A DNA stretch of 64,000 bases from Achromobacter animicus (lineage in GTDB: Bacteria > Pseudomonadota > Gammaproteobacteria > Burkholderiales > Burkholderiaceae_B). The notes below the pieces were generated by a model. The model did no database searches, had not been told where the DNA came from, and worked only from the letters and a program-made list of their open reading frames with translations. Below are positions 42,151-49,333 of this stretch, in pieces (position 1 is the first letter of the stretch; every line of letters starts with the position of its first letter). Made by a program: the position numbers and the translations under genes. The stretch spans positions 124,001 to 188,000 of the forward strand of contig NZ_CADIJM010000007.1 in the NCBI RefSeq assembly GCF_902859585.1, in the 5' to 3' direction.

Positions 42151-42420
42151 TCGTTTGCTTGGGACGCAATGTCCCGGGCCTATTGTGACCGAACGCGTGA
42201 CCGATAAGGCGAGGGCTTGTGACGGAACCGTCACACGCGATGTCCCATGCGATCCGCGTCCGGCATGAAGCGGCCAGCGACGGAACAGTGCTACGGAAAG
42301 CAAAAAGCCCCGGCGGACCGGGGCTGCATTGGTGATGGGCGCAATGCCCCGGGCCCATTGTGACCGATTACGTGACCGCGATGACGGCGCCTTGTGACGG
42401 TTCCGTCACACGCCATGCAT
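42125..42420. repeat. Two ~120-bp imperfect direct repeats with terminators and palindromes
   Basis: Copy A (42125-42243) and copy B (42301-42419) align end to end at roughly three quarters identity. Each has a terminator hairpin, CCCGGGCC, TATTGTGACCGA or CATTGTGACCGA, and a palindrome (GTGACGGAACCGTCAC in A, GTGACGGTTCCGTCAC in B). Copy B includes the end of the 89-codon gene; copy A reads as a decayed version of the same gene end (RVTVPSQA versus RVTEPSQG). Confidence 0.75.
42302..42325 (-). terminator. Rho-independent terminator behind the early genes
   Basis: AGCCCCGG / CCGGGGCT with a 4-nt loop, followed on the minus strand by TTTTTG. It ends the replication transcript 40 nt behind the stop at 42368. 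Part of repeat copy B. Confidence 0.8.
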
Positions 42421-42637
42421 ACGACCTGCCGTGGCCGCCGGTTTCCGGCTCTTGAATGATGACGCTGCCGGTGTCCTGCAACGCATCCATGGCGCGCTGG
42501 ATGCCGCGCTGCAATCGCGTCTTCTCGGCGGGCGACAAAGCGCGGCCGTGCGACACATGGCGAACCAGTTCCATCAGTCGAAACGACCGGCCGGGATAGC
42601 AGGCCATCAGATCCATCACTTCGTGCGCGTACTTCAC
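42368..42637 (-). CDS. Small helix-rich phage protein, possibly DNA-binding
   Basis: An 89-residue protein (MKYAHEVMDLMACYPGRSFR...) with helices LMELVRHVSHGRALSPAEKTRLQRGIQRAMDAL and a strand pair ending SYAWRVTEPS, suggesting a winged helix. It overlaps the upstream gene by ATGA. I do not recognise a family. Its 3' end lies in repeat copy B. Confidence 0.6.
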   Translation of the reverse strand: MKYAHEVMDLMACYPGRSFRLMELVRHVSHGRALSPAEKTRLQRGIQRAMDALQDTGSVIIQEPETGGHGRSYAWRVTEPSQGAVIAVT

Positions 42638-42990
42638 GCCAGCCTCCTTTCCACCTGGCTGCGAAACAGGCCCAGGTACAGTTTGTATTCGGTTTCAGTC
42701 AGCACCACACCGGTCGTGCGGGCAATCCAGTCCAAGGCCTTTGCCCTGCGCTCGCGCGCCAGCAGCTCACCAAACATCGCGTGCTTCTGGGGATACTCGG
42801 CGATGATGATCATTCGTTCATGCCAAGGCAGCGCGGCATGCATCGCTTCCACCACCTGCGCGTGGTGATCGTTGATCGGCCGGTAGTCGTCCTCTTCGGA
42901 CACGTGCACTGGCATATTGCCCACGGACGCGCCCGACCACGTCCACCTCGCCCAATTCCACATCAGGTCGTCACCCGTCAACTTTCGCAT
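42634..42990 (-). CDS. Possible Q-like late antiterminator
   Basis: A 118-residue protein with WNWARWTWSG near the start, then PINDHHAQVVEAMHAALPWHERMIIIAEYPQ, a layout resembling the phage antitermination Q family (WxRW, acidic-helix and a helix ending in Y). Its place, last of the early genes and before terminators that separate them from the tail genes, fits such a role. The call is tentative. Confidence 0.45.
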   Translation of the reverse strand: MRKLTGDDLMWNWARWTWSGASVGNMPVHVSEEDDYRPINDHHAQVVEAMHAALPWHERMIIIAEYPQKHAMFGELLARERRAKALDWIARTTGVVLTETEYKLYLGLFRSQVERRLA

Positions 42991-43726
42991 CGTTCGCCTC
43001 GCATGGTTTGCCTTGCTTTCCGTGTGCCTTTCCCTTGCTGTCGCACGCCGTCTCTTCGCGTTCGCCCTTGGCGCGCGCGATCATCTGGGCGATGCCCAGG
43101 CTGGGGTGATCGCCGCGCGCGATACGCGCCTCCCACTTGGCGATCCAGCTGCGATGCGGGCGTCCCTGTTGTCTCAACAGTTTTTCCGCGCCCATGGTTT
43201 TCAAGGCCGCCTCGGCCTCGGCGCGTGTGGCCAGCGTGCGGCCCGGCGCGGGAAGCGCCGTTCTCGGTTGCGGAATGTCCGGCCACGATCCTTTGGCCAG
43301 CTCGTCGCTTAGCGTCTTTTCCCAGCGTGTCTTGATGGCCCCATAGGTGCAGCCCAGCAGATCCACGGTGCTCACGCCTACTGCGGCCCAATACACCGCA
43401 GGATGCGACCAGGCGCCCTGCTCTCCCCGCCTGCGAGCCGTCATGCCACGCACCGCTTCGTGATACGCCACCTCCGGGACCGTCCACGGACAACACAGCT
43501 TGATGAACTGGGGCAAGGTCGGCGGCCATTCCTGCGTGAGGCAGGCCACCAGGCCGCGCCGAACCTGGCTTTCGTTCAGGCCCTCGAGCTTCTGGTTCCA
43601 TGCGTCTTTCAGTTCGCGCGCCGTCAGGCCCTGCCATTGCTGCGCGAATTTCGAGCCGTACATGAGCCACATTTCGTTGACCACCAGCGCGCCCAGGCTC
43701 GTGGGCTGGATGTCAGTGGCTTGCAT
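42971..43726 (-). CDS. Phage replication protein P-like
   Basis: A 251-residue protein. VVNEMWLMYGSKFAQQW, then LKDAWNQKLEGLNESQVRRGL and WPPTLPQFIKLCCP follow the lambda P pattern (helicase loader that brings host DnaB to the phage origin). The C-terminus is basic (DSKGKAHGKQGKPCEAND). GGGGA lies before the ATG at 43726. It overlaps the O-like gene by 14 nt. Confidence 0.75.
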   Translation of the reverse strand: MQATDIQPTSLGALVVNEMWLMYGSKFAQQWQGLTARELKDAWNQKLEGLNESQVRRGLVACLTQEWPPTLPQFIKLCCPWTVPEVAYHEAVRGMTARRRGEQGAWSHPAVYWAAVGVSTVDLLGCTYGAIKTRWEKTLSDELAKGSWPDIPQPRTALPAPGRTLATRAEAEAALKTMGAEKLLRQQGRPHRSWIAKWEARIARGDHPSLGIAQMIARAKGEREETACDSKGKAHGKQGKPCEANDAKVDG

Positions 43727-44501
43727 CGATCGTCCCCATGAACTTTTCCCGCGGGCGGCCATCGCTGGCCAGCACGTCGCGCAGATCGTCGGTCCAGTCG
43801 GCGAGGCGCTGCGCCCGGCTTGCCGGCACATTCGATTGGGCTTGAACCCGCGGCGGATAGAGCCCCTGATACCCGCCCGCGATGCTGTTCGCGATCACGG
43901 CGCCCGGTTGATGTCCTTCGGCCAGATAGGCGGCAAGCTGTTGCAGCTGGCGCCGGGCCGCCTCCTGCGTCACCGGCTTTCGGCGAACCTTCCGGTCAGC
44001 AACCCAACTGCACCATTCCTCGCGATCAAGCCAGTCCGGAAGTTCGATGGTCGAGGCATCGAACCCGTTCACCCGTGCGCGGGGGCTGGGGGGAGTCTCT
44101 TTCAATTCCTGGTTCTTGGTTTCTGGTTCTTGGTTGGCTTGCGATCCGGTTTCCGGTGGGTTTACGCCCGGCCCCTCCTTTCTGGGCCGCCCTCCCCGCT
44201 TGCCGTTGGCTTTGGCCGTCTCGGCCTTGACGTGATAGGCGGCGATCTCCGCGTCGGCGCGTTTGTTGCGCCAATAGCCCTCGTGCAGTTGAAAGTACTC
44301 GGCGAGAATCTGTGCGGTGGCCTCCTTTTCTTCATCGGTACGCGCGCCGACCCAGCGAAAGATCTGCGCCAGGTTGTCGACGATGGGTTCTTCCTCCGCG
44401 TAGTACCGCCGCAGCAGGCGGCTGTAGATGGCGTCTTCCACGAGGCTCAGATGGGTCGTCGCCTGGGCGTAGTCGCCGATGTTGTGGCTGTAGTAGTTCA
44501 T
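43713..44501 (-). CDS. DUF1376 replication initiator (O-like)
   Basis: A 262-residue protein. The N-terminal DUF1376 domain is plain (MNYYSHNIGDYAQATTHLSL, DAIYSRLLRRYYAEEEPI). It has a basic GKRGGRPRKEG linker, then a low-complexity region and a C-terminal helical part (EEWCSWVADRKVRRKPVTQEAARRQLQQL). DUF1376 proteins such as YdaU take the place of lambda O. The longer frame from 44816 has no support; this ATG matches the family N-terminus. Confidence 0.8.
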   Translation of the reverse strand: MNYYSHNIGDYAQATTHLSLVEDAIYSRLLRRYYAEEEPIVDNLAQIFRWVGARTDEEKEATAQILAEYFQLHEGYWRNKRADAEIAAYHVKAETAKANGKRGGRPRKEGPGVNPPETGSQANQEPETKNQELKETPPSPRARVNGFDASTIELPDWLDREEWCSWVADRKVRRKPVTQEAARRQLQQLAAYLAEGHQPGAVIANSIAGGYQGLYPPRVQAQSNVPASRAQRLADWTDDLRDVLASDGRPREKFMGTIDASH

Positions 44502-44631
44502 GCGTGCTCCAGCAGCCCGGCGGCGAGCAAGGCGCCCGGCAGGTTTGTGAATGGCTTTGATAGGTGGACTTGCTGAATCCGGCAGCAAGGCCGGTGCAAG
44601 CGAGGGACCGGCAACGGGCCCCATCGGAACG

Positions 44632-44847
44632 TCAGGGCGGCCGCTGATCCTCAAGCCCGATTCGCCTGGCCTCCCACGCCTTGACGGCCTCGGGGCGTGC
44701 CAGCCGCAGGAACTCTCGCCACGCCTTCGGGACGCCGTTGGTTCGCCACTGGGATACCGCCCCGGGCGTGATCCCGCAAAGGGATGCCACGCGGCCCGTC
44801 CCGCCCAGTGCATCAATAAGAGACGAGTCGATCGTTTTTGCTCTCAT
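44632..44847 (-). CDS. Cro/YdaS-like helix-turn-helix protein
   Basis: A 71-residue protein with an HTH similar to YdaS/Cro (ALGGTGRVASLCGITPGAVSQW). It is divergent from the CI-type repressor, with operator-like repeats between, so it is likely the early switch protein. The gap 44502-44631 to the O-like gene contains no gene. Confidence 0.75.
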   Translation of the reverse strand: MRAKTIDSSLIDALGGTGRVASLCGITPGAVSQWRTNGVPKAWREFLRLARPEAVKAWEARRIGLEDQRPP

Positions 44848-44853
44848 GCATAA

Positions 44854-44918
44854 ATCTTAGAATGCTAAGATACTGAAAGCAAGCCACCTAAGAACATTTT
44901 TGTTTAGCATCCTAAGAT
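44854..44918. promoter_or_regulatory. Repressor operator region
   Basis: A perfect palindrome ATCTTAG-AATG-CTAAGAT is at 44854-44871. A second site TTAGCATCCTAAGAT (44904-44918) matches its reverse complement at 14 of 15 positions and overlaps the repressor ATG. A weaker half-site CCTAAGAAC lies between (about 44887-44895). The stretch is AT-rich and separates divergent regulators, so it should hold both promoters. Confidence 0.75.
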
Positions 44919-46014
44919 GACCTTTCAAAAGCGAATCACCCAGGCGTTCAACGAGGAAGCGTCCCGCCGCGCGGATGCTGCAGAGCCTCGGCTGACCAAG
45001 ACCGATCTATGGAAGGCTGCCAACGCCTCTTCCGGTGCTGCCACGCACTGGTTCAACGGTTCCAACGGCATGGATATGGCGACCTGCATGAGGGTCGCCC
45101 CGCTTTTGCGCGTGAACGCGCAATGGCTCTATGACGGCACCGGTCCGAAGTCGCCCGTCGGCAACGGGGCTGGCGCCACATTCCCGCCCGCGCAGCCCTC
45201 CGCACCATGGCCCTTCCCCAGCATCCCGGAAGCGCAGGTGCGCGCGCTGTCTCCCGACCAGTTGAACAAGCTGCAAGGCGCGTTGGCATTGGCGATCGCG
45301 CAATTGAAACTGGGTCTGGACGTGTCGCCCGCGCCCGTCGTTGCCCCGATCCCGACCGTGTTGCGCAGTGACTCGCTGGTCGACACGTACCTGTCGCGGG
45401 ACGAGTTTCCGATGCGGATCGAGGGCCTGTCTCCCCCGCCTTGGGACGGTGGCAAAACCACTCACCAGTCCGAACGCGAGCGCCGTGTTCGAATCAGCAC
45501 CGAGACCGGCGTCGTGACGAACGTGGGCGCCGGCGAACCACCTGCCGCCAACGACAAGTTCGAACGGGTTCCCGAGTTGGCGGACGTACGCCTGGCCGCC
45601 GGCGAGCCGATCGAAAACCACACCGAAGAACAGACGGGAATGATCCAGTTCCGCAAGTCATTCCTGAAGTCGGTGGGTGCAGCCCATGGAAAGGGCCGCG
45701 TCGTTTACGCCAAGGGCGACAGCATGGAACCCATCATCCGCGACGGGGCGGCCTTGCTAGTGGTGCCCAACGAAAGCCTGACGTTGCACGATGTCGCGGC
45801 GGGCGGCGTCTACGCCATCAACTACGACGGCAAGATGATCGTGAAGACGGTATCAAAGGACAGGGTTACGGGCTTGTGGGTAGCGCGGTCGTTTAACCCG
45901 TCGCACGCTGACATTCCGCTCGAAAACGGCGTACCTGTTCGTGTACTGGGCCGTGTGGTCTGGGCGGGCGCCCGACTGCGCCACGACGACGCCGGTCAGT
46001 GGGTAAAAGCGTAG
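44917..46014 (+). CDS. CI-type repressor with S24 (LexA-like) peptidase domain
   Basis: A 365-residue repressor. The N-terminal DNA-binding domain (to about 70) carries LTKTDLWKAANASSGAATHWFNG. The C-terminal domain has the S24 catalytic Ser in GDSMEPIIRDG and Lys in GKMIVKTV. A candidate self-cleavage Ala-Gly is in RLAAGEPIE. Such repressors are cut when RecA is activated, so the locus should be SOS-inducible. The linker is longer than in lambda CI. One operator covers its start codon (autoregulation). Confidence 0.9.
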   Translation: MTFQKRITQAFNEEASRRADAAEPRLTKTDLWKAANASSGAATHWFNGSNGMDMATCMRVAPLLRVNAQWLYDGTGPKSPVGNGAGATFPPAQPSAPWPFPSIPEAQVRALSPDQLNKLQGALALAIAQLKLGLDVSPAPVVAPIPTVLRSDSLVDTYLSRDEFPMRIEGLSPPPWDGGKTTHQSERERRVRISTETGVVTNVGAGEPPAANDKFERVPELADVRLAAGEPIENHTEEQTGMIQFRKSFLKSVGAAHGKGRVVYAKGDSMEPIIRDGAALLVVPNESLTLHDVAAGGVYAINYDGKMIVKTVSKDRVTGLWVARSFNPSHADIPLENGVPVRVLGRVVWAGARLRHDDAGQWVKA

Positions 46015-46440
46015 CCGCAAGATCGGACGGGACGTGGCGAAAAGTCTTACTCGACTAAGCTTTTCCGCTGTCTCTAACCCGGCAGGTGATGCTTCGTCAT
46101 ATTAATGATTCACTAATACTGTTTTTGCATCATTAATGAGTCATCTAGCTGCTAGCGTCGCAACGCTTAGGCTGTTCATCTACAGCAGCGGATCCGCAAA
46201 ACACCGCCACAGGGAATCTGGCCGCTCACATGACAGGATTTTCTGACTTGGCCGGATTCGGCTTTATAGCCAGGAGTAATATGACGCGTCTGGCGTCAAA
46301 CCCGCCGGCGCAAGCAAGCCGATTCACGCCTGGTCCTTCCCACCCCTGTCGACAGCGGAGCGTCCCTCCGTGCCTGCCCTCGGTGTCTGCAAGTCCTGGC
46401 GCGCAAGCGGCCACAAGAAAAGACATCGAGGAGAAGCGGA
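46015..46440. other. AT-rich region between the tail locus and the MFS gene
   Basis: No supported gene is seen in 426 bp. Behind the repressor a hairpin GAAAAG..CTTA/TAAG..CTTTTC (about 46037-46064) may be its terminator. At 46101-46112 and 46132-46143 the direct repeat ATTAATGATTCA / ATTAATGAGTCA occurs 31 bp apart, in an AT-rich patch that could be a regulator site or an old attachment scar. The promoter of the MFS gene should be here. Confidence 0.4.
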
Positions 46441-47712
46441 TTGGACAAGCAAGAGTCGGGCGGCTGGTATTTCGGCTGGAACATCGTCGGCGCCGCCACG
46501 GTACTCACCCTGTTTACGGTCGGCCTGCGCATGGGCATCGGACCGTTCTTTCTGCCCATGGCCGAGAGCCTGGGTTTTTCGCGCAGCCTGCTGTCGGGCA
46601 TCGTCGCCATCGGCATGCTGTGCTATGGCCTGGGCATGCCGCTGGCGGGTTATCTGGTCAGCATCCGCGGCACGCGCTTCGTCCTGCTGACCGGCACGGC
46701 CATCGTGGTATTGGCTTCCATCTGGACCGTCTTCGCGCGCGGACCGCTCGAATTCTTGCTGGCCTTTGGCGTTGCGCTATCCGTGGGTCTGGCCTTCACC
46801 AGTCCGGTCGCGCTGACGCCGGTGATCAGCCGCTGGTTCACGCGCCAGCGCGGCATGGCGCTCTTCTTCCTGTCCACCGGGTCGATGGCCGGCATCGCGC
46901 TGATGACCCCGACGCTCACCTACGCCATCTCGGCGGTCGGCTGGCAGGAAACGCTGCTGGGCTTTGCCGTGCTGTTTGCGCTGCTGACCGTGCCGGTCGC
47001 GCTTTTCGTGATGCGCGACGAGGCACCCGAGCACACCGACCTGCTGCCCCATCAGATCATCGAAAAGACCGGCACGGCCAAGCCGACATCCAAGGCGCCC
47101 GCGCCGGGGCTGGGCGAGGCCCTGCGCACGTTGCCGTTCTGGCAGGTCGCGCTGGGTCTGTTTGCCTGTGGTTTCAGCATGAACCTGCTGGGCACGCACG
47201 GCATGCCCATGCTGATGGACCACGGCTTTGACGCCACAACCAGTTCGCTGGGCATCGGCCTGATTGGCTTGGTCGCCATTTTCAGCACCTTGGTGCTGGG
47301 CCGCATGTCCGACCAGGTCGAACGCCGCAACATCCTTGCGGCCATCTATCTGGTGCGGGGACTGGGATTCTTCGCGCTGGTCATGGTGGGCGCACATTGG
47401 GAACTGTATCTGGCTGCGACCATCGGCGGCATCGTCTGGGCCGGCAGCATTGCGCTGTCCTCGGCCATCCTGGCGGACGTGTATGGCATCCGGCTGGTTG
47501 GCGTGCTGTACGGGCTGACGTATCTGGGCCACCAGATCGGCGGCATGATCAGCTCGTGGCTGGGCGGCTGGGCGTTCGAGACCTTTGGCACGCACTGGGT
47601 GGCCTTCGGGTCGGCCGGCGCGCTGCTGTTCCTGGCCGCATTCATCTCGATGCGCCTGCCGCCGCGCGGAATCCTGCGCGCGCCACGGGCAGTGCCTGCC
47701 GCCGGACGCTGA
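46441..47712 (+). CDS. MFS transporter (monocarboxylate/oxalate-formate type)
   Basis: A 423-residue protein with 12 predicted membrane helices. It starts with WYFGWNIVGAATVLTLFTVG, the usual beginning of monocarboxylate-porter and oxalate/formate-type MFS members, and has RWFTRQRGMALFFLSTG at the loop between helices 4 and 5. Start codon is TTG with GAGGAG 8-10 nt ahead. The substrate is unknown, but organic acids are likely. It is convergent with the dehydrogenase gene. Confidence 0.9.
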   Translation: MDKQESGGWYFGWNIVGAATVLTLFTVGLRMGIGPFFLPMAESLGFSRSLLSGIVAIGMLCYGLGMPLAGYLVSIRGTRFVLLTGTAIVVLASIWTVFARGPLEFLLAFGVALSVGLAFTSPVALTPVISRWFTRQRGMALFFLSTGSMAGIALMTPTLTYAISAVGWQETLLGFAVLFALLTVPVALFVMRDEAPEHTDLLPHQIIEKTGTAKPTSKAPAPGLGEALRTLPFWQVALGLFACGFSMNLLGTHGMPMLMDHGFDATTSSLGIGLIGLVAIFSTLVLGRMSDQVERRNILAAIYLVRGLGFFALVMVGAHWELYLAATIGGIVWAGSIALSSAILADVYGIRLVGVLYGLTYLGHQIGGMISSWLGGWAFETFGTHWVAFGSAGALLFLAAFISMRLPPRGILRAPRAVPAAGR

Positions 47713-47768
47713 ATCGCCCGCGCCTTGGGCGACTTGCCGGGGATGCGCCGCACCCCGGCCCGCAGGCG

Positions 47769-48641
47769 TTAACGGTCTTTCAGCAACGACACCAGCTCGG
47801 GCACATAACGTTCGCCGCCGCCTTGCGCAACGGCCTGGTCGAACGTTTGCTGCACGGCGGCGCCGATCTCGCGGACCGCCCCGGCTTCGGCGGCCATGGT
47901 GTTGTAGTACGAAAGATCCTTCTGCGCGTTCGACATGAAAAATCGCAGGGACGACGGATCCTGCTCCAGCAGGTACGGCTTGATGCGCTCCAGCGCCACA
48001 CCGCCGCCGCCGCCCTTGGTCAGCACTTCCGCAAAGACGGCCGGGTCGATGTCCGAACGCAGCGCGCACGCCGCGGCTTCGGACAGCAGCGCCACCACGC
48101 CCAGCGACACATAGTTGTGCAGCAGCTTCATGCGATGGCCGGCGCCCACCGGGCCGGCATGCGTGATGTTTTCAGCGAAGCAGGCCAAGAGCGGCTTGCA
48201 TTCGTCAAACAACGCCGCATCGCCGCCCACCAGCAGGTTAAGACGGCCTTCGGCGGCTTCTTTCGGGGTGCGCGTCATGGGCGCGTCCAGAAAGCGCCCG
48301 CCGCTTTCGGTGACGGCCTGTGCGACCTTAACGGTCGACGACGGAATGGCCGTTGAGCAATCGATGATGACGGTGCCGGGACGCAGCCCCTCGAGCACAC
48401 CGGCCGGCGACAGCAGCACGGCTTCGACCTGCGGGCTGCCGGTGACGCACAGGATGATCACATCCGACTGCGCAGCCAGCTCGGCCCCGCTGGTCACGCT
48501 GACCGCGCCGGCCGCCTTGAGCGCGTCCAGCGGCTGGTTGCCCGGGTGTTCGAGCACGGTCAGCGCGTGACCATGCTTGACCAGGTTGCTTGCAATGCCG
48601 TGGCCCATGAGGCCGATACCAACCATGCCGACTTTCGCCAT
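47769..48641 (-). CDS. 3-hydroxyisobutyrate-dehydrogenase-family NAD(P) oxidoreductase
   Basis: A 290-residue beta-hydroxyacid dehydrogenase. The nucleotide-binding motif GMVGIGLMGHGIASNL is at the start. The substrate motif DAPMTRTPKEAAEGRLNLLVGG and catalytic Lys in GAGHRMKLLHNYVSLG match the family (tartronate-semialdehyde reductase, 3-hydroxyisobutyrate dehydrogenase). The usual DAPVSGG is altered to DAPMTRT, so the substrate may differ. A TTG two codons upstream is possible, but the ATG at 48641 is preferred. Confidence 0.9.
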   Translation of the reverse strand: MAKVGMVGIGLMGHGIASNLVKHGHALTVLEHPGNQPLDALKAAGAVSVTSGAELAAQSDVIILCVTGSPQVEAVLLSPAGVLEGLRPGTVIIDCSTAIPSSTVKVAQAVTESGGRFLDAPMTRTPKEAAEGRLNLLVGGDAALFDECKPLLACFAENITHAGPVGAGHRMKLLHNYVSLGVVALLSEAAACALRSDIDPAVFAEVLTKGGGGGVALERIKPYLLEQDPSSLRFFMSNAQKDLSYYNTMAAEAGAVREIGAAVQQTFDQAVAQGGGERYVPELVSLLKDR

Positions 48642-48837
48642 CTTCAAATGCTCCTGCCATGTAGGGTGATTGTTGTGCCGTAAATCTTACCCTCAGAAGA
48701 TGAGCGCTGGGCCGGGGGGTTGCACGGCGTGGTGACAATTCCGCGTGCGTCCGCGCCCCGATCACCGCGCTATGCCTGCGCGGGCGCGTCTGGAATACTT
48801 TCGGGGATCGTCCTACGGGACTCTTGCATCGCCAGCC

Positions 48838-49266
48838 ATGACAGACTCCCTTCCCGCCGGTTTCACGCCCTGGTATCCCAGCAGCCAGTTCATGCGCCAC
48901 CTGAACGACCTGGGCCCGTTCTACCGCCGCAAGGCCGACAACGTGTTGGCCCTGCGGGTTACCACGGCGCACGGCAACATGCACGGCATGGCACACGGCG
49001 GATTTCTGGCCACGTTTGCCGACAGTGCGCTGGGCCTCGTCATTTCCGAAGACGCCCACGTGTCCGTCGTCACGGCGCAGATGTCCGTCGAGTTTCTGAA
49101 TGCCGTCAATCCGGGTGATTGGCTCGAAGCCCACGTGCAGATCGACAAACAGGGCAAGCGGCTCATCTACGCGACCTGCCGCCTTCAGGTGGAGGGCCGC
49201 GTCATGCTCAAAGCGAGCGCCGTGTTCGCGGTGCGACATGCGGCGGTGCCGGCTTCGGACGGCTGA
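48838..49266 (+). CDS. PaaI-type hot-dog thioesterase
   Basis: A 142-residue hot-dog fold protein with the PaaI signature NMHGMAHGGFLATFADSALG and SVVTAQMSVEFLNAVNPGDWLEA. It probably hydrolyses acyl- or aryl-CoA esters; the substrate is not evident. The ATG at 48838 is the first with the expected N-terminus. It is divergent from the dehydrogenase gene. Confidence 0.88.
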   Translation: MTDSLPAGFTPWYPSSQFMRHLNDLGPFYRRKADNVLALRVTTAHGNMHGMAHGGFLATFADSALGLVISEDAHVSVVTAQMSVEFLNAVNPGDWLEAHVQIDKQGKRLIYATCRLQVEGRVMLKASAVFAVRHAAVPASDG

Positions 49267-49333
49267 TCGACGAAGCGGGCATGGCCGGCGGCACAGGCTT
49301 GCCGGCCGGGGCCCGCGCTACAAGGGACCCACG

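Larger units (their letters stand above)
29590..46014. mobile_element. Phage-derived contractile tail locus without head genes (tailocin or deleted prophage)
   Basis: The locus reads like a lambda-type prophage from right to left: CI-type repressor, Cro/YdaS-like, O-like, P-like and Q-like genes. Then directly come the neck-terminator-like protein, sheath, tube, chaperone, tape measure, baseplate, fibre and lysis genes. I find no terminase, portal, capsid, head protease, connector or integrase gene. Everything except the repressor is on the minus strand in tightly overlapping frames, and all tail genes look intact. R-type tailocins have this content; the retained replication genes instead recall a recently deleted prophage. 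No attachment repeats were identified. Confidence 0.75.
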
